From Benincasa hispida (lineage: Eukaryota > Streptophyta > Magnoliopsida > Cucurbitales > Cucurbitaceae), in assembly GCF_009727055.1 (NCBI RefSeq), contig NC_052349.1, positions 30,483,682 through 30,547,681 of the forward strand: DNA of 64,000 nucleotides, in the 5' to 3' direction. Position 1 is the first letter of the stretch. The number at the start of each line of letters is the position of its first letter. A model generated the notes under the pieces. The model saw only the letters and a list, made by a program, of their open reading frames with translations. It made no database searches and was not told the DNA's origin. The translations under genes were made by a program, and so were the position numbers. Shown here one piece after another: positions 45,684 to 56,399 of the stretch.

Positions 45684-46178
45684 TGTCACAATTACACTTT
45701 TGGAAGCTTCACTTAGCGAGTGCGGCACTTGTTTCCACTCATAAACAAGTCAGCCAATTCGAATATGGAACCGATAGCACACCGGGTGTCTCGCAACCTC
45801 TACCCCCGTTTTAGAGAAAACAGTTTTACAAAACGAGTTTAGAGAAAAGGTTTTCGCAAACATTTGAATGTATGAATAGAGAAGAGAAATATTGTAGTAG
45901 GCTAGAAAGCAATAAGCAACAACAACGACTTTATAGCATACCACTTCGAGTATGGGGAAGTGATGGTTAGTTTTATCCCCATATAGTATATTTTGAACAA
46001 AAAGTCAACTAGCACCCTTGCATATGCAAAAGGGCGAGCGGTCACTTACAAAAAAAAAAGTACAAGGAAAGCAAACTAACTTAACTAATGAAATACATAA
46101 CATGAAAGCATGATAAAAAGGGGCTGGAGTGGGCATGCGACCATGGGCAATAGGTCCTGGATAAGCATGACCATGATA
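45684..46178 (-). repeat. 5' LTR of the gypsy element (495 bp)
   Basis: On the plus strand it begins TGTCACAATTACAC and ends CCATGATA (the usual CA decayed to TA). Homologous to 38692-39182. Confidence 0.93.
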
Positions 46179-46183
46179 CTATG

Positions 46184-47504
46184 TCTAAACTCTCAGTCCC
46201 ATATTTTTTTTGTGATATTCGTTTATATTTCTTAACATTTTCGGCATTAGGACTCGACTAACATGACAATTTAAGTGGATTAACTCAAATTAATAAGATA
46301 ACGTAAATTTCAACAAAAGAAATAGAAAGTGAGAGCAATGCAATTTGATGCGGTTGCATTGACTTAAGTTATGTTATCCTTTAAGGTATCCACAAAACCA
46401 AATCCCTTAAGAGAATCAGATCATAATAAAAGAAGAATAAGAATACTTCAATAAAGTAAAATGCCACAAGTTACAATGCAACAAAGTGATGGAACAACAA
46501 TAAAATGAAAAAAAAAAGTTAAGTACTAAAAGGAGAAATATGAAGAAAAAAAAATAGTAAATAGTACCTCTAGCAAGCCCACACAACTAAGGTGGCCTCT
46601 AAGATGGATTTGATCATTTCTCATGGAGAACCACACTCTACAACACGTTCTCGCAGGTAAGAATGACCTAAAATAGTCTACCATTCAGAGGAACTTTCAT
46701 TTTTGAAGAGATTATGGATAATTTTGTGGGTTTTCTTCAAATATCGCATTCTTCTCATTTTTTGACAATTCTGGCACCTTACATAGAGTCTATATGGTTG
46801 GGTAATGACCGCAACCTATGCTCCATGAAACCTTAATTGATTTTAGGGTCAAAGAATAGCTTGAAAGCGAAAAAATTAGCAAAACACGAACGACGGCAAA
46901 AATCCTATTTTCTCTAGGTTAGGGCATAATGAGATTAGATTAAAAATAAAATCTCTTGCAACATTATAATATTACTCAAATCATCTCAAAATAGCCTAAT
47001 TCACTCCAAATTAAACAACCTTAAATCAAAAAAAAAAAAAAATGATACTTTCAAATATCTAAGAACTTATTTGGATTAAATTGGCACTTTTTAAGACTTG
47101 AATGCACACTTTATATCTAATTTTTACATGAATTAGTTATAGTTTAAAAGCAAAAAGTATGAAAATATCACACTCATCAACAAGGTTAGCAATTTACTTC
47201 TGAAAAAGAGTTTGGATTTTTTTTCTTATAAATCCTTTTAATACTATATTATTCTTTAAAAATATTGTTTATGTACTATTTTATTCTTTTTTTTTTTTTT
47301 AAAAAAAATATTTACCTTAAAAGAATTATTTACTTTTTTTAAATACTTTTTAGAAAGTAAATTTTTTTTGTTAAAGTTATTATTTAACTATTGAAAGGTT
47401 TAATAGGATTATCAAATAGCCTTTTCTAAACTATTGATTTTGTTATTTAGTTTGACTTTTCAATTAGGAAAAAAACAGAAGAATTTAAAATTTAAGGGAA
47501 AATT
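46184..47504. other. Continuation of older repeat DNA, no gene seen
   Basis: It resumes the sequence interrupted by the gypsy element. The stretch 46560-46830 is less AT-rich and may be retroelement leader DNA. An A run lies at 47028-47042 and T/A homopolymers at about 47287-47310. Confidence 0.4.
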
Positions 47505-48140
47505 TCAGTTTATACCATTTTTTTTTAATCAATTTAAACCTTAAACTTTCGTAGGTATATTAATTTACATCTTCTTGCAAATTTAAGTAAAAAAAAATAT
47601 TATGCAAAATATATAATTATTGGATTTTTTTTAAATATAGTAAAATGAGCTAACTTAGTGACAAATATAGCAAAACGATGTCATTGTCTATTACTGAAAA
47701 ATGTGCATCGGTGTCTATCAGTGAAAGATAATGACATTTTATTGTATTTAAAAGTATTTTCAGAGTTTTGTTAATTAAAACAGTTACCCATAACTATTTT
47801 AATTACACTTCTAAATTGTTATAATTGAATTAATTTAGATTATTTATTAATCTTTTAAAGTCATTCTTGCATTCAATTCTTAAATGTGGGTAAATTTCTT
47901 CAAATATCATACTAATAAAATAGACAATCAGAACTAATGTACGGACAATTTTCAAAGGAAATTATCCTAATTGAAAGCCTAATTTGATTTGCTTATGAAA
48001 AGTTTAGAAGTTTAATTGATAAAATTATAAGTCTCACGCGATGTGTATTCAAACATAATATGATAAAATATGTAAATTGATATACTTACAAAAGTTCATG
48101 GTTTAAATTAATACAATCTCAAAATTTAAATTTAGAAACG
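47505..48140. mobile_element. Foldback element (ATCAATTTAAACC family), copy 2, with nested MITE
   Basis: The left arm 'atcaatttaaaccttaaact' and right arm 'gttcatggtttaaattaata' are inverted. An unrelated GATAGAC-type hairpin ('gtctattactgaaaa' / 'tctatcagtgaaagat') sits inside at about 47620-47790, so one mobile element has inserted in another. Confidence 0.5.
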
Positions 48141-49050
48141 TAGATATTTGTTTTCCTTAAGTTTAATTTTAAAAAGGAAAAAGTAGGGTTAAAAATTACT
48201 TTTTTTAGTTGACTTTAATCTTGATTTAGTTTGTGCTTAAAAGTTTTATTATTATCTTTATTTAATAATAAAGATAACTCGAATATAATTAAATCGATTA
48301 AAACATATATTTTGACAAAAAAAAAATTAATGGTTCAAATATTTACCCAGTTCAGTGTTGGATTTAAAGTATTGAGAATTAATAAATTCAATGCAATATG
48401 TTAATAATGGTTTCTAGTAAATAGGTCACAAGGATTATCAATTGAACTTTATTGTTGTAGTGACATGATAGTATTAAAGACATATCAATATTTCTATCCA
48501 TAATTTCAAATTTTTATGGGTTTGATATCGAAATAAGAGATGAATCAATATTTTTATTATATCGTAGAAAAGTCTACAAAACATAATAATTAAGTAATAA
48601 AATATCATTAATGTAAATATAATATAAATAATAGACACGTTAACTTGTTTTAAAATGATTAAATATTTAGTTACTAGTTTAAATTTATTTTTTGAATTTT
48701 TTGTTTTTATAAATTTTGTAGAAATATATGTCAAAATCGAAATTTTTATCAAAATTTTCGTAAAATTAAGAACTTAATACTTTCGTCGATATTGACATTT
48801 TAAACCTCGAGTGACATTAAACTTTCTTTCTACTTTTCAGTAAAAAAATATATAGTAAAATTTTATCTAAATGCATATTTTTCAACTAACATCACTTTTC
48901 TCTCATTCCATTAAAATAAAGTATCATATTAGAAAATAAATACAAGGAAAAGCTATAAACTACTTTTTAAAGCATAGATTATACTAATTCAAAATTTAAC
49001 TTGGACCATAAACACTCAACTCGTCACATCTTAAGCTTTAGAAATAAAAG
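48141..49050. other. AT-rich spacer, no gene seen
   Basis: The minus-strand frame 48474-48752 is low-complexity and has no domain. Confidence 0.5.
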
Positions 49051-49457
49051 GACAAATAACAATTTATATTCTTAAATTTTGAGAGTTGTATCAATTTAAT
49101 CTCCAAACTCTAAACTAAGAATTATATCAATTTGAATTCTAAACTTTAGGAATTGTATTAATTTTAACCCTAAACTTGGAAGATCAATTTCTAATAATTG
49201 TATCAATTTAGACTCTTGAACTTTCATAATTGTATCAATTTAAATCTCAAACTAGTAATTGTATCAGTTTAGACCCTGGACTTTTACAGTTGTATCAATT
49301 TAAATCCTGAACTTACATAATTATATCAATTTAAACCCTAATTTTTCATAAGATTGATACAATAACTGAAGTTCAGGATTTAAATCTATACACCTATTAG
49401 TTTAGGATTTAAATTGATACAACATCTAAAATTTAAGGATATAAACTGATATTTGTC
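49051..49457. mobile_element. Foldback element, copy 3 (407 bp), with internal tandem units
   Basis: The termini GACAAATAACAATTTATATT and, inverted at the right, GACAAATATCAGTTTATATC match closely. Inside, 'attgtatcaatttaaa.cc..aactt' recurs about seven times at 40-50-bp steps, in both orientations. The flanks are A-rich (aaataaaag / taaaataaa), so a target duplication cannot be fixed. Confidence 0.65.
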
Positions 49458-49900
49458 TAAAATAAAATTATTATCAAACGAAGAGGATAGAGGTTAATTA
49501 CTCAGGGTCCCTAACATATTCTTCATGGTCATAACCCTATAAAGCTAATTGTATCATTTAAGGAAAAGAAAAAGAAAAAAAAAAAAAAAGAAAAAAAAAT
49601 CTTGGTCTTGGATCTTCAATAATGTTGCCATCTGTCATATTTTCCACATAAATATAATCTACAACAAATAGGTCCTACCTTCTCACCATTATGCAAGAAT
49701 AAATATGTTTAGAATGAATATGTTACATCATCAAAACCCAAAGAGAAAAAAAAAAAACAATGTTATATTAAGATGGCCCAATTAACAAAGTTTATATGGC
49801 ATGAAACCGCGTTATGTTTTAAAACTTTGTAAAATTAAAAAGAAAAAAAATCCTAAATTCAAATAAGTGAAAAATTAAAGCATTGTTCGATAATTATTTT

Positions 49901-50157
49901 AGATCTCGTTTGATAACTATTTGATTTTGAATTTTTGGTTTTTGAAAATCAAGATTTTACCTCTAAATTTCTCTATTATCTTCATTTTCTATCAATGTTT
50001 TTAAAACCTAGCCAAATTTTTAAAATCAAATAAAGTAGTTTTTTTTAAAACTTATTTTTGGTTTTATATTTTAACTAGGAATTTAAATGTTTCTCCTACG
50101 TGAAAACTTAAGTAAAAGATTTGAGAAAAACAAGCACAAAATTAAAAAAAAAAAAAA
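49901..50157. mobile_element. MITE family M, copy 3 (right end missing)
   Basis: It starts 'agatctcgtttgataactat' and follows the family order but ends in an A run without the inverted terminus, abutting copy 4. Confidence 0.55.
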
Positions 50158-50158
50158 A

Positions 50159-50470
50159 TGAAAGCTCCGTTGGGTAACTATTTAAGTTTTTGTTTTTTTT
50201 TAAAAAATTTAAGTCTATATATATTATTTCCACCTCCAATTTTTTTTTTTTTTTGTTATTTACTTTTTACCAATAGTTTTAAAAATCAAGTTATTTTGAA
50301 AATTAAAAAAGTAGTTTTTAAAAATTTTCTTTTGTTTTTGGAGTTTAGATAAAAATCCAAGCATTGTATCTAAAAAAGATACAAATCATTATAAGAAATG
50401 GAAAGAAAATAGACTTAATTTTAAAAATAAAAAACCAAAAATGAAATGGTTAGCGAGAATGATTATAAAA
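50159..50470. mobile_element. MITE family M, copy 4
   Basis: The termini 'gttgggtaactatttaag' and 'gaaatggttagcgagaat' are inverted. The internal order is the same as at 15299. The plus-strand open frame at 50158-50352 is MITE sequence. Confidence 0.65.
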
Positions 50471-52254
50471 TGAACCCCTTTTAAATTTTTGGTTATTTTT
50501 TATTTGTTATTTATTTTCAATTTCTTAATAACTGTTTTGTTTTTGTTTTTCTATTTTTGAAAATTAGCTAATTGATTTTTTTTTTTTTAAAAAAAAAAAT
50601 TACAAGGATTAGAAGGATAGTAAAAAGTTACAAGCTTGTATTCTTCAAGTTCAGGCCACCTAGCCGAAAAGCTCAGCCTCCTAAACTTTTTATCTTTTTA
50701 TCTTTTTATCTTTTTTTTTATAAAGTTTTAAATATTATCTAAACTTGGACATTATTTTCTTTTCAATAACCTTTTAGCAATAATATTATACCTCCCCAAA
50801 ATAAAAACAAAAAAATTAAATATATGTATACAGAAGTCAACTTTTTTGTATACAGTGAGGGAGTAAAAAATGGAAACACTAACCTTAAAATCATTAGTAT
50901 AACTTGTATAATTTGTATGTCAGTTATGTTATGATCATATTGACACGTCAAAGAGTTAATATATATTGAAAAGACGTCTTAATTGATGAATTATATTAAC
51001 AACCAACATTCAAAAGAATGAATATCTTCACATACTTTATTAAAGAAATTATAAGTATATATATACACATATATGAACTTTAACAAACTGGAGTATTTTA
51101 AGAACTTCTGATAATCACCATCGAGTATCATCTCATCAAGTACCAAGCATTCTAAATAACTTCTAATAAGTTAAACCATTATGATAAAATAAAGGGAGAT
51201 TTTCAAAAATAGAAAAATAAGGGAAACTATTTACACAAAATAATAAAATTTTGATATTCTTTGATAGAGATTGATAAAGATGTATCAGAATTTATCAATA
51301 TTTTTTTTGTTATTTTAGTAAATAGTTTAATTTTTTTATATGTGAGAATTTTCTTAAAATAAATTATAAAAAGACAATATTTACATTTTCTTCCATTTTT
51401 TTCTTTTGATAAAGTTATATTTTTCTTCTTTTTTAGTAATTAAATGTTATATTGTTAGTGGGAAAAAATAATAATTGTTTACAAAACCATTAGAGAGAGA
51501 TAGGTATATATATAAATAATAATTATTAACATATTCCATTTGGATGAGAGTGTCGGTGGATTCCGTTTGAACCCAACTTTTCCTTTTTCTCCATGCATTT
51601 TTTTTCAAACTTTGCTGTGACGAATATATTTCATCATTCTTTAGTAATCAAACACTTAATTTAATGCAAAGACTAAGTTAAAAAAAAAAAAAAAAAGGAA
51701 CACTTGATAAAAGATTGTTAACATATTGATCCACTTATCAAAATTTAGATATTTAATTATTTAATTGATACCATCTTAAGTTGTAAATAAAAAAATTTCA
51801 ATCGAAACATAATAAAAAGTGTAAATTAATATACTCACGAAAATTTAAAAATTGATATACTTAAAAAAAAATTAGAGTAGAAATGAATATTTTTTAAATA
51901 AAGAAAAAGTAGCATATATTATTATGTTGATTCAATTTTAGTGTGTCAGACAATTTTAATTTCAATTTAGTGTGTGAGACATAATTTCAATCAACTCTAG
52001 TATGTCAGAAATATTTTCAATAAAAAAAATGGTTGTGCATTTTATTAAATGTACTTTCAAAATGTGCTAAATGTTAACAATGTTAATTATTTTAGACCGA
52101 GTCAAGCAAGCAATATATTAATGAAATTTCCCCATTTTTTTCATGGTTTTAATTTACCCTAAGAAGTTTAGACTTAGATATGAGAAATGGAGTTATGGTT
52201 CTTTCTTCTTTTACACCTGTACTTCAAATCAATGACATATATATATATTGGAAA
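50471..52254. other. AT-rich spacer including a GATAGAC-like hairpin
   Basis: No gene. At about 51190-51355, 'ggaaactatttaca' ... 'tagtaaatagttt' flank 'tttgatagagattgataaag', a small inverted repeat like the MITEs at 8325 and 13562. An A run of 17 lies at about 51680-51696. Confidence 0.45.
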
Positions 52255-52862
52255 AAATGCGTTTTGGTCCTAAATTTTTTATTTAGTTTCTATTTGGTTC
52301 TAGTTTTGGGTCTAATTTCTAATTGGTCCTTAGGTTTCAAAATGTTACACATTTACTTCTTACATTTTGTGTTTAGTTTCAATTTAATCCTTAGATTTCA
52401 AAATATTACAATTAAACCTTTGACATTTTAGTTTTGTTTCAATTTGGTCCCTATGTTTGAAGATTTACACTTTTAACTTCGATTTTTCACTCAATACTCA
52501 TTTTTCATCTTTATTATTAACGTATCTTAAATCTAAAAGAATTATAATTAGTCAAGTTTCAGTATTTTTCATCACTTTTAAAGTTATATTTAAATTTTTG
52601 TTTCATAATTAAAAGATGTCGATGTAAATTATTGAAAATGAATATTTAATGAAAAAATTAAGATTAAAAATGTAAAATTTTGAAACATAGAGATAGAGAC
52701 CAAATTGAAACAAAACTCAAATCTCAAAGATAAAATTGTAATACTTTAAAATCTAGAGGCTAAATTGAAACCAAATTCAAAATATAAGAATTAAATGTAT
52801 AACATTTTGAAATTTAACAACAAAATAGAAATTAGACCCAAAATCTAACGATGAAAAAAATA
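52255..52862. mobile_element. Large foldback element with arms of over 200 bp
   Basis: The left arm (about 52258-52512: 'tttgggtctaatttct', 'tttcaaaatgttacacattt', 'gtttcaatttggtccctatg') is matched in reverse complement, in order, by the right arm (about 52632-52855: 'agaaattagacccaaaat', 'aaatgtataacattttgaaa', 'gagaccaaattgaaacaaaa'). The loop is about 120 bp. The open frame 52180-52431 is arm sequence. A single arm of the family lies at 26810-26895. Confidence 0.75.
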
Positions 52863-54380
52863 CTTCTCTCTGTTTAAGATATATAGAGACTATTCTTTAC
52901 CTTATAGACTTTATTCTAAAGTAAAAGAATCTACATTTTTTAAAAAATGGAACAACATCCTTTGACGATAAAGAATGTCATTTTTCATAACTTTTATATT
53001 TAGTACAATCTCATGCTTCTTAATTATCTTTGGCCTTTTTCTTTAAAAATTAATTGTTTTGAAGTTTTTCATTTCTTAATTACTCTACTTTTAGATTAAT
53101 GAACAAGATGTGGTAATTAATTAACTGACCTAATTTAGTAGGATTTATCCAAATTATTGTTTGTTTGGATAACTATCTCTAACCTCCTATTATTTGCATA
53201 TTTTAGCCCAAAGGCAGTAACTTTAACTTGCAAGATTACTACATCATCACAAGGAAACTTTTAAATGATTGACCTATTGATAGACTTACGTTTTGGCAAT
53301 AAAATAAACTTTCTATTCTATTTTGAAATTAAATTATCCAATTATAAATATTTTAATAAGTATTTTATATTAAAAAAAGAAAGAAGGAGAAGAAGAATAA
53401 TCAAAGGTTCTGTCCCTTGAAAAACAACACCTAACTACAAATACATCAATAAACAAAATGTAAATACAAAGTTTATTGGAGTACGAATATATAATGTTGG
53501 ATAAGTTAAAAGTACGAACATTCTCATTTTGAATTTTACTTAAATAAGTATTATATCAATAAAGATTCGTCTCTTTCAACCTAAGACTTTCTTAAATGAA
53601 ATTCAATTAAATAAAATTATACGTACAAATGAACATTCTTGTTGTATTTCAATCTTTTGTTACGATCATCTCAATTTTTCAACAAGTTTCAATCAAAATT
53701 TATATATTTCAAATTTGAAAAGAGAAAATACCCACCTTTTAAGTGTTTAATATAAAAAAAAAGGTAAAAAGAAAAAAAAGAATGAGAAAGAAAGAGAAGA
53801 AAAGCAAGAATATATATAGTATTGTTGGTGTCTTTCAATTAAAAGGACATGATGAAATGGCATTGTATATCACAATATTTTGAGTTGGAATAGAATTTTC
53901 ATTTTGGATGGTTTGAAAACAATAAGAAGTTTCTTTGTCATTAAGCTTCTCATATCAAAGTAGAATCCAAAGTTAATTTAAGACTTTTTGCACTCTGGCT
54001 CAAAAAAATTGGACATATATCAGTCTAGATGTAGGTGGAAATTTACAGAAAACATCCATTAAATTGACATAAATCCATGCCATATATTCTTAATAATTAA
54101 ACTTTATAATATAAAGTCCACTTTCTTTGATACCCACTAATCAAAATCCTCCCTTTCTTCTTTCCAAAGCAAAACCATCATTTTGTGATGAGAATACCAA
54201 ATAACTAACACCAAAGAAAAGTGATATGAAGTGGAATATAAAGTACTACAAAAGAGAGGGAATAAAAGGAGGGTGGAAGGTGCTTCAAAAGTACTACTTT
54301 TAAAACATAATTGGTAATTGTTGTTCATTAAATCAATCATATAAATATAATACTATCATCCTTTCATTTGAGTTGAGCTT
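52863..54380. other. AT-rich spacer, no gene seen
   Basis: No recognisable gene. The minus-strand frame 54137-54340 is unsupported. Confidence 0.5.
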
Positions 54381-54883
54381 TGTTGTGGGTGTCTAGTGGC
54401 GTTGACCTCTAACCCGCTTCCCTCTAGTGTATCTCGAGATTCTTCGAGCTAACCTGCGTAAGAGATCTTCGTACCAATGTGGTGTTGACCTCACTGCACT
54501 CCAATGGTTAAGTTAGCACTAGAAGTGGCTAATTCAGCTAAAAAAAATAAGGTCGGGTCTCTCCTTTGGAGATTACTTACTCCCTCATTTTGAGGTGGTT
54601 GAATGAGGCTATTTATAAGTTTGTCCTCTGACACATATCTACAGTTACATGTGACGATAATGGTGTTAGGGATGTTTGTGGTGCTCAAGGTTGTAAGGTG
54701 TCAGTTTGGACCCAACTTGGTTATTTCTCAATTGGTACATATTTCGACTTTGCTGGTTGACCTAAACCTCGAGGTATTGATATTTCACTTTTGAGAAGTG
54801 CGCTCTACTATGCCTTTTTCTAGTACACTTTGGGCTTGGACCTGCCTGTGGGCTTTAGGCATTGCCTTAGAAAATCCTCAACA
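54381..54883 (-). mobile_element. Probable solo LTR (unclassified)
   Basis: On the minus strand it begins TGTTGAGGATTTTC and ends CACCCACAACA. It has a TATA-like CTTATAAATAG (54609-54619) and higher GC than its flanks. No target duplication is clear (the right flank is acata), and no internal domains adjoin. Confidence 0.4.
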
Positions 54884-55104
54884 ACATACATAGAATTAAA
54901 AGATTACATCACGAGAAACTAATATAGAGAATCACTCAAGATAAGAGGAGAGAAGTGTGGAAAAAACTCACCATTTCAAAGCCTTTCTTGCAAGGTTATG
55001 AGCTAGAACATTGTGAGAACGATGAATGTGGAAAAAGATAATCATAATCTACATTATGACTTTAGCCTCATCATTAAAGAAAGAGACTTCAATTAAATTA
55101 ACAT

Positions 55105-56060
55105 TGTTGAGGGTTGCCCAAGATCAGGCCCAAAGCTCATGGGTGGCCCAAGCTACTGAAGTATGGGAGGAGGCATAGAGGAATGCACGTCTCGAATGGG
55201 GAAAGTCAATGCCTCAGGGTTTGGATCTACCAATTGAGCCGAAAAGAATATATACCAATCAGAAAATAATTGAACTGTGCATGGTCTAACACCTTGCAAT
55301 CTCGAGTGTCAAAAATAACCCTAACATCGCCAACGTTACAGTAACCAGAGGCGAGTATCAGAGAAAGGGTCTTTAAATAGCCCCATTCGACGACTCCAAA
55401 TAAGAAAAGCAAGTAATCTCCAAAGGAAAATCATGATCTTACTTTTTATGTACTTAGTTGAATTGTACACTCTTGTACTAACTTAGGCATTAAAGTTGGT
55501 AACCCCGCTAGCGCAATAGCACTTTCAAAAGATTCACGAAGCGATTATGTTACATTTGTTCTCATCCATGAAGAAGTCAACCAATTCGAATTTAGATAGC
55601 CGATGGCACAATGGGCTTATCTTGAATCTCCACCCCTGTTTCGGAGAAAATGGTTTTAGAAAATGGGGTTAAAGAAAAAGGTTTTCACAATACTTGAGAG
55701 CATGTTTGAGAAAATGCTTGTCGTAAGCTAAAAAGCAATAAGGGACAACAACAACTTAATAATATGTAACTCCGAGTATCAAGGTATGATAATTAGTCTT
55801 ACTTGGGTACATTCTAAGCAATAAGGGCCCCCATAAAGTACATTCTAAACAAAATATTGATTGTCACCCTTGCATATGAAAATGGCAAGAAGTCACTTAT
55901 AACAAAAAGTACAAGAAAAGTAAACTGACTTGCATAATGAAATACATAATATGAAAGCATGATAGAAAGGGGTTGGTTTGGACATGTAGCCTTGAGCAAC
56001 ATGGCTTGCCAAGCATGACCATGACACTCCACACTACACTGATACGAATATCTCTTACGC
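55105..56060. repeat. Dispersed repeat R, copy 2, interrupted by a solo LTR
   Basis: Positions 55105-55508 match 1549-1865 and 56027-56060 match 1865-1890 ('actacactgatacgaatatc' versus 'actacaccgatacgaagatc'). The LTR at 55509-56026 lies exactly between. Comparison with copy 1 supplies the empty site. Confidence 0.65.
55509..56026 (-). mobile_element. Solo LTR of the gypsy family (518 bp)
   Basis: End-to-end homology to 38692-39182: 'aagtcaaccaattcgaat' versus 'aagtcagccaattcgaat'; 'atgaaatacataatatgaaagcatgat'-type text; end ACCATGACA. Its start has decayed to TAGCGCAATAGCAC. The flanks cccgc and ctcca are only partly alike, so the target duplication is eroded. No PBS, PPT or internal DNA. 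Confidence 0.75.
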
Positions 56061-56107
56061 AAGTTAGCTTGGAAAGCGAGACCAGACCTGTAGAAGTGGT
56101 TTAAAGG

Positions 56108-56380
56108 TCAAGCCCACGAGGGGCCTGCAACCAACGACAACGAACATGGACGATCCGAATACCAACAAACATCATGTCCATTTAGTAGCTTAACTACCTC
56201 CAAACAATCATATTCAACCATAATATGATGTAAGTTGATAGACAATGTCTCATCAAGACCATTACATATCTTTTGTACCTCAAGGATTTTGACTTCTCTA
56301 CAACTAAAAATGTAGCATATACCAACTATACAAACACGCCTTAGATGATCCCAAACCACCCAACCTGAATTTCAAAATGA
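56108..56380 (-). pseudogene. RNase H-like (RVT_3 type) fragment
   Basis: The minus-strand translation contains VVWDHLRRVCIVG, then 'EVKILEVQKICNGLDE' and 'HHIMVEYDCLEVVKLLNG'. The pattern (G-V.D..G at the first strand, E in the helix, E.D C..V at the third acidic position) is that of the RNase H-like domain common in plant non-LTR elements and orphan 'ribonuclease H protein' genes. It is only about 85 residues long, lacks the N-terminal acidic strand and the end, and has no start context. I infer a dead transposon or gene fragment. Confidence 0.5.
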
Positions 56381-56399
56381 GTAGCAGAATTTCAAACGA

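Larger units (their letters stand above)
38687..46183 (-). mobile_element. Complete but defective Ty3/gypsy chromovirus-type retrotransposon, with target duplication
   Basis: A 5-bp duplication ctatg flanks the element exactly (38687-38691 and 46179-46183). The order on the minus strand is 5' LTR (45684-46178), PBS, gag, protease, RT, RNase H, integrase zinc domain, deleted integrase core, integrase C-terminal part, chromodomain, PPT, 3' LTR (38692-39182). A 2-kb LTR of another family interrupts it at 39352-41403. Many stops, frameshifts and C-to-T/G-to-A-like changes show long inactivity, and the two LTRs differ at many sites. PR-RT-RH-IN order plus a chromodomain places it in the chromovirus branch. 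Confidence 0.93.

Noticed and set aside
38687..46183. An active retrotransposon
   Set aside because: Early gag stop, many frameshifts, altered protease and RT active sites, missing integrase core and an inserted LTR.
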